A DNA stretch of 64,000 bases from Bradyrhizobium sp. 200 (GTDB lineage Bacteria; Pseudomonadota; Alphaproteobacteria; Rhizobiales; Xanthobacteraceae), in contig NZ_CP064689.1 in the NCBI RefSeq assembly GCF_023100945.1, positions 2,338,001 through 2,402,000 of the forward strand, given 5' to 3'. The notes under the pieces are model-generated. The model saw nothing but the letters and a program-made list of their open reading frames with translations. It searched no databases and was not told the DNA's origin. The position numbers were made by a program, and so were the translations under genes. Below, piece by piece: positions 1 through 9,156 of this stretch. Every line of letters begins with the position of its first letter. Position 1 is the first letter of the stretch.

Positions 1-1
1 C

Positions 2-364
2 GACGCGCCCGAGCAGCCTGCAGCCTATCTCTACCGCATCGTCCGCAATCTTTCGCTCGATCTCCTGCGGCGCAAGAAGCTCGAAAGCCGGGATCCGCTC
101 GACGAAACGTCCTATTGGGCGATGCCGCGTCCCGAGGCCTCGCCGGAACAGAGCGCCTTGTTGCGCGACGACATCCGCCAGATCGCTGCGATGCTCGCTG
201 AAATGCCGACAGAAACCAGGATCGCCGTCGAAATGCACCGTTTTGGAGGGCACAAGCTTCAGGACATTGCGGCGCATCTCGGTCTCTCGGTCGCAACAGT
301 GCACCGGATGATCCATACGGCCCTGGTGGATATCGCGAAGCGGACCGGCCGCGAGCAAACGTGA
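2..364 (+). CDS. ECF sigma factor, FecI type (5' end cut by window)
   Basis: The open frame runs in from the window edge, so the N-terminus is missing. The visible part begins in sigma region 2.4 (AYLYRIVRNLSLDLLRRKK), then a linker, then region 4 with a helix-turn-helix around LQDIAAHLGLSVATVHRMI. Together with the FecR-like gene 107 bp downstream and the TonB receptor with an STN domain, this matches FecI/HasI surface-signalling sigma factors that direct RNA polymerase to an iron or heme uptake operon. The role in heme uptake is inferred from the HasR- and HasA-like neighbours. Confidence 0.9.
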   Translation, partial: DAPEQPAAYLYRIVRNLSLDLLRRKKLESRDPLDETSYWAMPRPEASPEQSALLRDDIRQIAAMLAEMPTETRIAVEMHRFGGHKLQDIAAHLGLSVATVHRMIHTALVDIAKRTGREQT

Positions 365-471
365 CATAATTCTCCCGATGTGAAAAAGAATCCCGACTTG
401 TTCGTCTATTCAAGGCAGGCGAGACATGGATCGCCTGCTCTGGGGATAGGGCTCGGGACGAGGATCACGGG

Positions 472-1503
472 ATGTCGCTGAATGGGAATGGAGGCAAGCC
501 CGAAGCCCTGTTGGACGAGGCGGCGGACTGGCTGCTGCGTCTTCGGGAAGCGGCGGGTGATCCGCGCGTACGGGATGACTTCAGCGCCTGGATTTCACGC
601 TCCAGCGAGCACCATGCTGCGTGGCACCGCGTCCGGGAAAGCTGGCATCTGCTGGGCGAGGGAAAGCCTGTGTACGAGCACGTCTGGCGGCCACGGCCGC
701 TGCAGGCGCCGTCAATTGGTGTCGGCAAGGGACCCCGCGTTCGGCCCGGAAATCATTCGCGCGTGACGCGGCGGCGATGGCAGTGGGCGGCGACCACCTC
801 AGCCATTGGTCTGGCTGCCTGTCTGCTTGTCGTTGTCGTCCCTTCGCTTCTCTTGCGGCTGGAAGCGGACCATCTCACCACGACCGCACAAAGCCGGCTG
901 GTAACGCTCGAAGATGGTACCACCGTCTATCTCGCCGCTGACAGCGCCATCAAGACGGACTTTTCGGCAAATCGGCGTCAGGTCCGTTTGCTGGCGGGGG
1001 AGGCGTTCTTTGATGTGATCCGCAATCCGGGGCGACCGTTCGTCGTCGATGCGAGCGGTGTGAAGGTTGAGGTGACGGGAACGGCCTTCGATGTCCGCCT
1101 CTCGTCGTCGGCGACGCAAGTAGAGCTCGCACGGGGCGCGGTCGGTGTCTCCTTCGACGCGGCCCAGCGCGGGTCCCTTGCCAGGCTGGCTCCGGGCCAG
1201 ATGCTGGTCGTCGATCGCAAATCGGGCGCGATGACAAAGAGCGATATCGCGCCTGAGGATATTGGCGCCTGGCGCGAAGGGAGATTGTTCGTCAACGATG
1301 CAACGATTGGCGCCGTCGTCGAACAGATACAGCGCTATCACACCGCATGGATCGCCGTTCCGGACGTCACGCTGGCGCAGCAGACAGTCACCGGCCTGTA
1401 TGACCTGCGCGACCCCGACCGCGCGCTGCGCGCGTTGGTGCAACCGTACGGTGGCAAGATTCGCGAGGTCTCCCGCTTCGCTCGCATTGTTTCGCGACTT
1501 TGA
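472..1503 (+). CDS. FecR-family anti-sigma regulator (HasS-like)
   Basis: 343 aa. The N-terminal 80 residues have the DUF4880 pattern (LLDEAADWLLRLREA, then FSAWISRSSEHHAAW). A single membrane helix lies near residues 105-125. It is followed by a periplasmic FecR domain (LVTLEDGTTVYLAADSAI, LLAGEAFFDV, VTGTAFDVR) and a C-terminal DUF4974-like part. Proteins of this family sit in the inner membrane, contact the STN domain of the cognate TonB receptor and control the FecI-type sigma factor. The position between the sigma gene and the receptor gene supports that job. Confidence 0.9.
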   Translation: MSLNGNGGKPEALLDEAADWLLRLREAAGDPRVRDDFSAWISRSSEHHAAWHRVRESWHLLGEGKPVYEHVWRPRPLQAPSIGVGKGPRVRPGNHSRVTRRRWQWAATTSAIGLAACLLVVVVPSLLLRLEADHLTTTAQSRLVTLEDGTTVYLAADSAIKTDFSANRRQVRLLAGEAFFDVIRNPGRPFVVDASGVKVEVTGTAFDVRLSSSATQVELARGAVGVSFDAAQRGSLARLAPGQMLVVDRKSGAMTKSDIAPEDIGAWREGRLFVNDATIGAVVEQIQRYHTAWIAVPDVTLAQQTVTGLYDLRDPDRALRALVQPYGGKIREVSRFARIVSRL

Positions 1504-1644
1504 GTCGAATCTAAACTGCGAAGCCGTTTCTCGCGCTGAACGCGCGACAATCTTGAAAAAAACTATCGAGCCGATCGTCTTTAGTCGGGAAGCGCATTTC
1601 GAAAAAGAAAAATGCGCGGCGGCAGACTAGGGTACGGGGCTGTA

Positions 1645-4323
1645 ATGTGCGTTTCGAAGGCGACTATATTCAACGAAATCAATGAAAGAGCTGCAAACGT
1701 TGTACACATTGCGTGCCTTCTTGCGGCGATAGTTGCGGCGGACGGCGCCTCGCGTGCATTCGCGCAGGCGTCGCCCGGCTCTGGACTGGTTCAAGTCCAG
1801 GGTGATGACGCAGCGGCGCCACGAAACTTCAATATTCCCGCGCAGCCGCTCGGTCTTGCGCTCAATGTCTTCGGCCGCCAGTCCGGCCTGCAGGTGACAT
1901 TGTCCGCTGCAACCTCGCGCGGCCTGACCTCCAATGCCGTCAACGGCAGCTTTACCCCGGAGCAGGCGCTATCGCTCATGTTGCAAAACACGGGTGTCGC
2001 GTTTCGGGTCACCGCGGATCGCACAGCGGTTATCGGGGCGACGACCTCACCGGCCACAGAGGTATACGTCCCCGGCGCAACCCAGCTCGATCCACTGGTG
2101 ATATCGGGCGGCCGGAATGCCATTTCGGGGGCCGGGTACCAGGGGACGCCGGACTGGGTCTATGAGACGCCGGCGGCCGTCAGCGTCATTTCGCGCGAGG
2201 CGATCGAGAACAGCCCAACCCGCAACGCCCGCGACCTGCTTGACAACGTCGCCGGCGTTTATGCCAACCGCTCGGAAGCGCAGAACCCGGGCATCAGCGT
2301 CAATATCCGTGGCCTTCAGGACCAGGATCGCATCGCCACCATGATCGATGGCGCGCGGCAAAGTTTTCAGCGCAGTGCGCATGGCGCCACGCAGCGCACC
2401 TATGTCGATACGGCCTTTATTCGTGCCGTCGACATCGAGAAAAGCACGACCTCCGGTGTCGGCAGCGCGGGCGCGCTGGGCGGTTCGGTTAATTTCCGAA
2501 CCCTTCTGGCTGAGGACCTGATCGCACCGGGTAAGCAGTACGGCGGTCAGGTCAACCTGACCACCGGGACCAACCAGTTCAATTTCGACGGCTCGACGGC
2601 GGCCGCGGTGCGCCTGTCCGACCGGTTTTCCGTTCTCGGCGGCATCAGCTACAAGAATATCGGTGCCTACGACGTCGGCAAGAACGGAACCATCAATAGC
2701 GCCGCCACCTATGCCGGGGACGTGTTGCTGTTCTCCGGCCAGGAGGTCCGCTCCTCCATTCTGAAAACCGAAGCCCAGGTTACGGAAGACGTCAAGCTCA
2801 CGCTTGGATGGGTGCGGAACGATTCCAGGTTCAACACCGGTAACTACGATTTCGCGGGGAGCCAAGGCAACCTGCAGAAGGCGACCGAAGATGTCGTCAA
2901 TAACACTTACACGTCCGCGCTCGATTGGAAGCCGGGCAGCGAACTGATCGATCTGAAGGCCCGCTTCTATTACAACAACATCAGGAACAACAAGGTCGAG
3001 GAGGGCTCGGTCCTGTCGGCGGGACCGTCGAACTACGTCATGGGGACGCTCGGCGGCAGCGTCGAGAACACCAGTCGCTTCGACACCGCTGTGGGAGCGC
3101 TGGCTCTCAACTACGGCATGGAAGCCTTCAGCGACGACGGCAAGACCGTTCTCACGCGTGGCTATGTAGCCAACGGCATCGATTACTCGAACACACTTTC
3201 GGGCGGCACGCCGAGCGGCAAGCGCGATATCGTCAGTGGTTTCGGCAGCGCGAAGTATACACCTACCGATTGGCTGACCGTTTCAGGTGGCCTGCGCTAC
3301 GACTGGTACCATCTCGATGGCAGCACGACGATTTACGGTAATGAGATCACGCCAATCATTGGCTACAGAGTAACGCCACCCTCCTGCTTTCCATCACCGC
3401 CATTTCCCCCGAACACTGGCTGCCGTCCAGGAACCAGAACGCCGATCTACGGCACCCCGTACTACGAGCGCTTTAATGTGGACGTTGACAAGTCTGGCGG
3501 CGCGCTGCTGCCGACAATGACCGTCGCAGTGAAGCCCGTTGATTGGCTTCAGCCGTTCGTCAAATACTCGAAGAGCTACCGGCCGCCGACTATCATGGAG
3601 TCGTTTCTCAACGGCGGGCACGGTGGACCCAGCATCAATGGCTATGCGCCGAATCCGTACCTCAGGCCGGAGCGTGGCGACACCTACGAGCTCGGCTCGA
3701 ACATCCTTCGCAATGGAATATTTTCGGAGCGCGACACCTTCCGCTTCAAGATTGTCGGCTTCTATCGTGAGATCACGGACTATATCAGTTTCGGCTACAT
3801 CTATAACTCGACGGCCCAGCGCCAGTACGACTCATATGTGAATCTCGACGGCGTGACGCGCATGAAGGGCCTCGAGATCGAGGGCAATTACGATGCCCGG
3901 GTCGTCTATATTGGAGGCACGCTGACGCGCATCGACACCGAATTGGCCGACAGCTTTACCTCGCCTGCGGGAAGAAGCATCCCGATCAACAGCGGCAGGG
4001 GCGCCGCCGTGATCTTCGAACAACCGAAGCTGCGGGTCACACTTGATGCGGGTGTGCGCCTGTTCGATGAACAACTGACGTTGGGCGGCCGCATCACCGA
4101 CGTCTCGAAGACGGAACCGGTGCTGGGCTCCCTCCGTACCGGCTACGAGATGGCTGGCTACCGGGTTTACGACATCTACGGATCCTATGCCTTCAATCCG
4201 ATGACGAAGCTGCGCTTTGCGGTCACCAATCTCACGGACGTTGCTTACGCTCCAGCCCTTGGCGCCAACTTCTTCGCCGCGCCCGGACGAACGGCAACCA
4301 TATCGCTCAATTACAAATTCTAG
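1645..4323 (+). CDS. hasR: TonB-dependent heme/hemophore receptor with signalling domain (HasR-like)
   Basis: Outer-membrane receptor of 892 aa from ATG 1645, which has GGGGC upstream; an in-frame ATG at 1612 would add 11 residues. Order: export signal, STN signalling domain (FNIPAQPLGLALNVFGRQSG), plug (VISREAIENSPTRNARDLLD) and a beta-barrel ending in aromatic Phe. In the barrel a FRAP-like YRPP and an NPNL-like NPYLRPE flank a histidine (about residue 659). That arrangement is known from heme receptors, where the loop histidine binds heme. The STN domain fits the sigma/anti-sigma pair upstream, and the two hemophore-like genes downstream make hemophore-heme the likely ligand. Confidence 0.88.
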   Translation: MCVSKATIFNEINERAANVVHIACLLAAIVAADGASRAFAQASPGSGLVQVQGDDAAAPRNFNIPAQPLGLALNVFGRQSGLQVTLSAATSRGLTSNAVNGSFTPEQALSLMLQNTGVAFRVTADRTAVIGATTSPATEVYVPGATQLDPLVISGGRNAISGAGYQGTPDWVYETPAAVSVISREAIENSPTRNARDLLDNVAGVYANRSEAQNPGISVNIRGLQDQDRIATMIDGARQSFQRSAHGATQRTYVDTAFIRAVDIEKSTTSGVGSAGALGGSVNFRTLLAEDLIAPGKQYGGQVNLTTGTNQFNFDGSTAAAVRLSDRFSVLGGISYKNIGAYDVGKNGTINSAATYAGDVLLFSGQEVRSSILKTEAQVTEDVKLTLGWVRNDSRFNTGNYDFAGSQGNLQKATEDVVNNTYTSALDWKPGSELIDLKARFYYNNIRNNKVEEGSVLSAGPSNYVMGTLGGSVENTSRFDTAVGALALNYGMEAFSDDGKTVLTRGYVANGIDYSNTLSGGTPSGKRDIVSGFGSAKYTPTDWLTVSGGLRYDWYHLDGSTTIYGNEITPIIGYRVTPPSCFPSPPFPPNTGCRPGTRTPIYGTPYYERFNVDVDKSGGALLPTMTVAVKPVDWLQPFVKYSKSYRPPTIMESFLNGGHGGPSINGYAPNPYLRPERGDTYELGSNILRNGIFSERDTFRFKIVGFYREITDYISFGYIYNSTAQRQYDSYVNLDGVTRMKGLEIEGNYDARVVYIGGTLTRIDTELADSFTSPAGRSIPINSGRGAAVIFEQPKLRVTLDAGVRLFDEQLTLGGRITDVSKTEPVLGSLRTGYEMAGYRVYDIYGSYAFNPMTKLRFAVTNLTDVAYAPALGANFFAAPGRTATISLNYKF

Positions 4324-4400
4324 GAATTCCACGGTTGCAGGCTGTGGACGCGAGGTTCGTCCTGGGGCGAACAGATGAAACAGGCAAAAGGGAACAAGAA

Positions 4401-5120
4401 ATGACACTGTTGATTGAGCTGACCGCAGCGAGCAGCGATCTTCCATCCTACCTGGCGGCCTACGACGCGAACTTTTCCTACAACGGCAACGGCTGGTTCT
4501 CCCGGTCCTTCTCTACCGGCCAGGATCAGTGGTCCGCCGGTGTCGATACCGAAGGCGTCGACAACAACATTCCCTCGGTTATCATGGAGATCGACGACTA
4601 CAGCTATTCGCCGGGCCTGTTCAGCGGCGATGTCACTTCGCTCACGCTCGGTCGAAACCTCGAATATGATGCAGGCCAGGATCTGTGGGTGCAGGATGAA
4701 GAGCTCATCATCACCAACGAGAGCGGCTACATGCCGGATACTACCACGTTCGCCTATGCGATCTACAGCCTGTCGCACGGCGGAGCCGTTGACGGTCTGG
4801 GGACCTTCCCAGGTCTGACGGATTACTTTGCTGAGCAAGGTACGATCCAGGTCGGAAATCTCGGACTCAACGACACGCTTCTCGGCTTCGGCGGAGAGGA
4901 TACTTTCGTGTTTCAGGACGGGTCCGCTTTCGACACAGTCAATAGCTTCGATCTTGCCCTGGATATCCTCGACGTCTCGGCGTGGGGTGCAACGGGATTG
5001 GGTGACCTGTTCATTACCACGGTCGGGGCTGACACCTTCGTCAGCAGCTCCGATTTCACGGACGGTATAGCGATTACCGGCGTAACGGGTCTGACGGCTG
5101 CAAACTTCGAGTTTGCGTGA
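4401..5120 (+). CDS. HasA-like secreted hemophore with RTX-type C-terminus, copy 1
   Basis: 239 aa. ATG 4401 is chosen because AAGGGAACAAG precedes it; an in-frame start at 4335 lacks a site. There is no Sec signal. Residues 1-150 align with the second copy and with the HasA fold pattern (DDYSYSPGLFSG...LTLG), keeping a tyrosine (Y69) where HasA has heme ligand Tyr75. No histidine is present in the loop equivalent to His32. The C-terminal 85 residues are a short beta-roll-like tail (GFGGEDTFVFQDG) ending in NFEFA, typical of type I secretion targets. Classical HasA is about 188 aa, so this protein is longer. Confidence 0.75.
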   Translation: MTLLIELTAASSDLPSYLAAYDANFSYNGNGWFSRSFSTGQDQWSAGVDTEGVDNNIPSVIMEIDDYSYSPGLFSGDVTSLTLGRNLEYDAGQDLWVQDEELIITNESGYMPDTTTFAYAIYSLSHGGAVDGLGTFPGLTDYFAEQGTIQVGNLGLNDTLLGFGGEDTFVFQDGSAFDTVNSFDLALDILDVSAWGATGLGDLFITTVGADTFVSSSDFTDGIAITGVTGLTAANFEFA

Positions 5121-5228
5121 AAGACATCCCGACTTTTGCAAGGGCAACGCCGCGTTCATCCGAGAATGCGGCGGAAGCCTGCAAATAATTCCAAATATCG
5201 TCATCAAGAAAATCCGAGGAGTTAGAGA

Positions 5229-5984
5229 ATGGCTTTGGTACTGGACTACTCAAGCGCGAGCAGCAACCTTCCGGTCTTCCTGGACAACTGGATCGACAAT
5301 TTCGAGTATCGTGGCACGGGCGGCTTCAACGCCGTCAGGAACGTGTCGGACCAATGGTATGCCGGAACACGTATCGTCGGCGGCGTCGACAATGGCGAGT
5401 CGTCTGTGATCGTGAACGGAACTGATTTCAGCTATACGCCCGGCGTTGTCGATGGCACGGTCTCCACGCTCACTCTCGGCAGCAATCTCGCTTACGTGTC
5501 CTCGACCGATCAGTGGGTGCAGGATGAAGGTCTGTCGGTCAATTTCGGCGGCGCGACGCTGACGCCGGCTTTCGATGCTGCGATTACCGACCTGTCCCAG
5601 AACGGCAGCCTGAATGGCCTCTACGGCTATTTCGCCGAGCAGGGGACCATTCAGAACGGCACCGTCGGCAACGATGTCATGCTGAGTTTTGCCGGCGATG
5701 ATACGTTCACCGGCAATCTCGGCGACGATACGTTCACCTTTGCCGATGGCTGGGACAACGACATCATCGCTGATTTAGGTACCGATACCGGAAATAACGA
5801 TGTCATCGATCTGCAGGCGGTGACGGCCTTTTCGAACTATGTCGATCTGATCTTCAACCACAGCAACTGGTGGGACAATACCAGCGTTCTCACCATCACC
5901 GACGGCGCGAACACGCTCCAGTTGGACGGCTACGTCGGGACCGACATTGCCAGCCTTATTCTCTGCGGCAATATCCTGGTCTGA
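5229..5984 (+). CDS. HasA-like secreted hemophore with RTX-type C-terminus, copy 2
   Basis: 251 aa, start supported by GAGGAG at 5215-5220. Paralogue of the preceding gene: both have SSxLP near the N-terminus, a DQW motif, GVDN, a tyrosine at position 69 followed by S/T-P-G, LTLGxNL, QWVQDE (LWVQDE in copy 1) and YFAEQGTIQ. The second half carries RTX-like pieces (AGDDTFTGNLGDDTFTF, ADLGTDTG) and ends in CGNILV. No Sec signal is visible, so export probably depends on the type I transporter encoded 9 bp downstream. As in copy 1, the conserved tyrosine stays but histidine ligands are not seen. Confidence 0.75.
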   Translation: MALVLDYSSASSNLPVFLDNWIDNFEYRGTGGFNAVRNVSDQWYAGTRIVGGVDNGESSVIVNGTDFSYTPGVVDGTVSTLTLGSNLAYVSSTDQWVQDEGLSVNFGGATLTPAFDAAITDLSQNGSLNGLYGYFAEQGTIQNGTVGNDVMLSFAGDDTFTGNLGDDTFTFADGWDNDIIADLGTDTGNNDVIDLQAVTAFSNYVDLIFNHSNWWDNTSVLTITDGANTLQLDGYVGTDIASLILCGNILV

Positions 5985-5993
5985 TAGCGATCC

Positions 5994-7844
5994 GTGCTCA
6001 AAATCCCGCATCGCAAGCCGTCGCAGCCTTTGGCTGCGGCGGTCGTATCGCCGCTGGCGCCGGCGCTTGCCGGAACTGCGGTGGTCAGCGGCGTGGTCAA
6101 TATCCTGGCGCTGACATCGCCGCTGTTCATGCTGCAGGTTTATGATCGCGTGCTGGCGAGCCGCAGCGTGTCCACGCTGGTCGGGCTTGCGTTGTTGGCC
6201 GTGGTTCTGTTCGTATTTCAAACGATGCTGGATGTGATCCGCGGTCGCGTCCTGCTGCGGATAGGCGAGACCTTCGATCGCAAACTTTCCGGTCGCGTGC
6301 ATGAGGCGATCGTCTCTCTGCCACTCGAGGCCCGGATGCCGGGTGACGGCCTGCAGCCGCTGCGGGATCTCGACAATGTTCGCGGCTTCCTGTCCGGGCA
6401 GGGGCCCACGGCATTATTCGATCTGCCATGGATGCCGCTCTACCTCGGCATCTGCTTCCTGTTCCATTTTTGGATCGGAATTACGGCACTTGTCGGCGCG
6501 ATCGTGCTGGTGTCGCTCACGGTCATCACCGATGCGCTGTCACGCGGGCCGACGCGCGCGGCGATACAGCATGGCATGGCGCGCAATGCACTGATGGAGG
6601 CGGGCCGGCGCAATGCTGAAGTGGTCCGCGCCATGGGGCTTGGCGGCCGCGCGGCGGAACGCTGGCAAAAGGCGAATATGGATTATCTCGCAGCAAACCG
6701 GCGTACCGGCGATATCGCCGGCGGCCTCGGCGGCGTGTCCAGATCGCTGCGCATGATTCTGCAATCGGGCATGCTGGCGGTCGGCGCCTATCTGGTCATC
6801 AGGCAGGAGACGAGTGCTGGCGTCATGATCGCAAGTTCGATCATGATGGGTCGCGCGCTGGCCCCGGTCGACCTCGCAATTGCGAGTTGGAAGCCTTTCC
6901 TGATGGCGCGGCAGAGCTGGGGCCGGCTCGGGGAACTGTTCGCGGCAATGCCTGAGACGCGTGCGATCATGGCCCTGCCGAAACCGGAGCGCGAGTTGCG
7001 CGCGGAAGCGATCAGCATCACGCCTCCCGGCGGGAAGAAGCCCACCCTTGCGGGAGTCAATTTTGTGCTGCCGGCGGGAAGCGCGCTTGGCATTATCGGC
7101 CCGAGCGGCAGTGGAAAATCCACACTCGCGCGTGCGCTGGTCGGGGTTTGGGCACCGGCAAGCGGCAAGGTGCGCATCGATGGCGCGGATTTCGATCAAT
7201 GGGACCGGGAAGAGCTGGGGCGCCACGTCGGCTATCTGCCGCAAGGTGTCGAGCTGTTCGACGGCACCATTGCCGAGAACATCTCCCGTTTTGAAGTGGG
7301 CGCCGATGCCGGCGTCATTGTCGCTGCGGCCCGTGCGGCGGGCGCGCACGATCTCATTCTTCACTTTGATAGCGGCTACGAGACGCGGATTGGCGAGGCG
7401 GGCTCGGCGTTATCGGCTGGACAACGCCAGCGCATCGGTCTCGCCCGCGCGCTTTACGGTGATCCATTTCTCGTCGTGCTCGACGAGCCCAACGCGAACC
7501 TCGATGCGGAAGGCGAGAAGGCCGTTGTTCAGGCAATGACGTCGGTACGTGAACGGAAGGGCATCGTCATCGTGGTAGCGCATCGTCCCAGCGCGCTCGG
7601 CGTAGTGGACCTCGTGGCCGTCATCGACGCAGGAAGAATGAAGGCATTCGGCCCGCGCGACGAGGTGCTGTCGCGCACTCTAAAAGGTGCAAATCTGTCG
7701 CCGGCCACCATGACGACAGTCGCAGGCTACTCGACCGGGTTCCGCTCTATCGCTCCGTTCCGTGTTGTCGCGACGGCTGCCACCGAACCGGGTACAAGCA
7801 GATCGCCGGATCAGCTTACGGATGAAGTCGATGTCGAACGCTGA
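5994..7844 (+). CDS. hasD: Type I secretion ABC transporter, fused permease/ATPase (HasD/PrtD-like)
   Basis: 616 aa from GTG 5994. The N-terminal half is a six-helix transmembrane domain (LALTSPLFMLQVYDRVLASRS is the usual opening of the PrtD group). The C-terminal ATPase has Walker A GPSGSGKST (about 369-377), signature LSAGQRQR (about 473-480), Walker B LVVLDEPNANLD and H-loop VVAHRPS. It lacks an N-terminal C39 peptidase, which fits export of substrates with uncleaved C-terminal signals such as the two upstream hemophores. No TolC-type outer-membrane factor is encoded here. Confidence 0.92.
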   Translation: MLKIPHRKPSQPLAAAVVSPLAPALAGTAVVSGVVNILALTSPLFMLQVYDRVLASRSVSTLVGLALLAVVLFVFQTMLDVIRGRVLLRIGETFDRKLSGRVHEAIVSLPLEARMPGDGLQPLRDLDNVRGFLSGQGPTALFDLPWMPLYLGICFLFHFWIGITALVGAIVLVSLTVITDALSRGPTRAAIQHGMARNALMEAGRRNAEVVRAMGLGGRAAERWQKANMDYLAANRRTGDIAGGLGGVSRSLRMILQSGMLAVGAYLVIRQETSAGVMIASSIMMGRALAPVDLAIASWKPFLMARQSWGRLGELFAAMPETRAIMALPKPERELRAEAISITPPGGKKPTLAGVNFVLPAGSALGIIGPSGSGKSTLARALVGVWAPASGKVRIDGADFDQWDREELGRHVGYLPQGVELFDGTIAENISRFEVGADAGVIVAAARAAGAHDLILHFDSGYETRIGEAGSALSAGQRQRIGLARALYGDPFLVVLDEPNANLDAEGEKAVVQAMTSVRERKGIVIVVAHRPSALGVVDLVAVIDAGRMKAFGPRDEVLSRTLKGANLSPATMTTVAGYSTGFRSIAPFRVVATAATEPGTSRSPDQLTDEVDVER

Positions 7845-9141
7845 TCATACCTGCCTCGCGCGCTCGATCCGGCGCCATCTCCTTGTCGGTGTCCTGACGA
7901 GTCTGTTTCTCGTGGCAGGCATCGGCGGTTGGGCGGCGGCGACAAATCTGGCTGGCGCTGTGGTTGCGAGCGGGCATCTCGTCGTCGATTCCTACGTGAA
8001 GAAGGTGCAACATCCAACTGGCGGTGTGGTTGGCGAAATCCTGGTCCGTGAGGGACAGCGCGTCATGGCGGGTGATGTCGTGATGCGGCTGGACGCGACG
8101 CAAACGCGTTCCAACCTCGCCATTGTCACCAAACGATTGGACGAATTCGCCGTACGGCGCGCGCGGCTGGAGGCGGAGCGTGATGAAGCGCTAGCGATTT
8201 TATTTCCCGCGGCGCTGATGATGCGCGGGAGCGACAGCGACGTCGCACAGTTACTGGCGGGGGAGCGCAAGCTGTTCGAGCTTCGCCGCGAAGCGCGTCT
8301 GGGCCAGAAGGCGCAATTGCGCGAACGCATCCTTCAATACGAGAAAGAAATACGTGGCCTGGTCTCCCAGGAAGACGCAAAGGTGCGGGGCATCGCGCTG
8401 ATTGAGCGCGAGCTCAAGGGCGTGCGTGAACTCTGGGAGCAGGGCCTTGTGCCGATCCAGCGCATGATGGCACTGGAACGCGAAGGAACCAATCTGGACG
8501 GTGAGCGCGGCCGTCTCGCCGCAGCGCAGGCCCAGTCCGGGGGCAAGATCGCGGAGACACGGCTGCAGATCATCCAGATCGATCAGGACCTTCGCAGCGA
8601 GGTGGCCAACAGCCTTCGCGAAATAGAAGCGCAAACGGCCGAGTACGTCGAACGCAAAGTTGCAGCGGAGGATCAACTGAAGCGCATCGATCTCGTCGCG
8701 CCGCAAAGCGGTCTGGTGCACGAGCTTGCGGTTCATACGGTCGGCGGCGTAATTTCTCCGGCCGATACGGTCATGTTGATCGTGCCTGATAGCGACAGGC
8801 TGGCATTGGAAGCACAGATACAGCCGCAGGATATCGACCAGATCCGGCCGGGCCAGCGAACAGTGTTGCGCATGTCGGCCTTCAATCAGCGAACCACACC
8901 GGAGCTGAACGGGGAGGTCAGCCGCATTGCCGCCGATCTGACGCAGGATCAAAAGAGTGGGCTATCCTACTATGTCGTTCGCATCGCCGTGCCTCCGCAG
9001 GAACTCGCGCGTCTCGGCAGGCTGGCGCTGGTGCCGGGAATGCCGGCCGAAGCATTCATTCAGACCGGCGAGCGAACGGTCATGTCCTATCTGGTCAAGC
9101 CGCTGCGAGATCAGATCAACCGCGCGTTTCGCGAAGAATAA
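7822..9141 (+). CDS. hasE: Type I secretion membrane-fusion protein (HasE/PrtE-like)
   Basis: 439 aa from ATG 7822, overlapping the end of the ATPase gene; ATG 7831 and a TTG at 7762 are alternatives. A short cytoplasmic tail is followed by one membrane helix (LLVGVLTSLFLVAGIGGWA) and the HlyD-family lipoyl half-motif (VKKVQHPTGGVVGEILVREG). A long coiled-coil region follows (about 110-290), then the second lipoyl half (IDLVAPQSGLVHELAVHTVG) and a beta-barrel end with YYVVRI. It bridges the inner-membrane transporter to an outer-membrane channel. Last gene of the heme locus. Confidence 0.9.
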   Translation: MKSMSNADHTCLARSIRRHLLVGVLTSLFLVAGIGGWAAATNLAGAVVASGHLVVDSYVKKVQHPTGGVVGEILVREGQRVMAGDVVMRLDATQTRSNLAIVTKRLDEFAVRRARLEAERDEALAILFPAALMMRGSDSDVAQLLAGERKLFELRREARLGQKAQLRERILQYEKEIRGLVSQEDAKVRGIALIERELKGVRELWEQGLVPIQRMMALEREGTNLDGERGRLAAAQAQSGGKIAETRLQIIQIDQDLRSEVANSLREIEAQTAEYVERKVAAEDQLKRIDLVAPQSGLVHELAVHTVGGVISPADTVMLIVPDSDRLALEAQIQPQDIDQIRPGQRTVLRMSAFNQRTTPELNGEVSRIAADLTQDQKSGLSYYVVRIAVPPQELARLGRLALVPGMPAEAFIQTGERTVMSYLVKPLRDQINRAFREE

Positions 9142-9156
9142 CAGTGCCGGTGCAAG

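Noticed and set aside
1504..1644. Iron-responsive (Irr/Fur) operator upstream of the receptor gene
   Set aside because: No clear palindromic match to an ICE or Fur box could be found by eye.
2047..2865. 272-codon minus-strand frame
   Set aside because: Antisense to the HasR plug and barrel; composition is that of a shadow frame.
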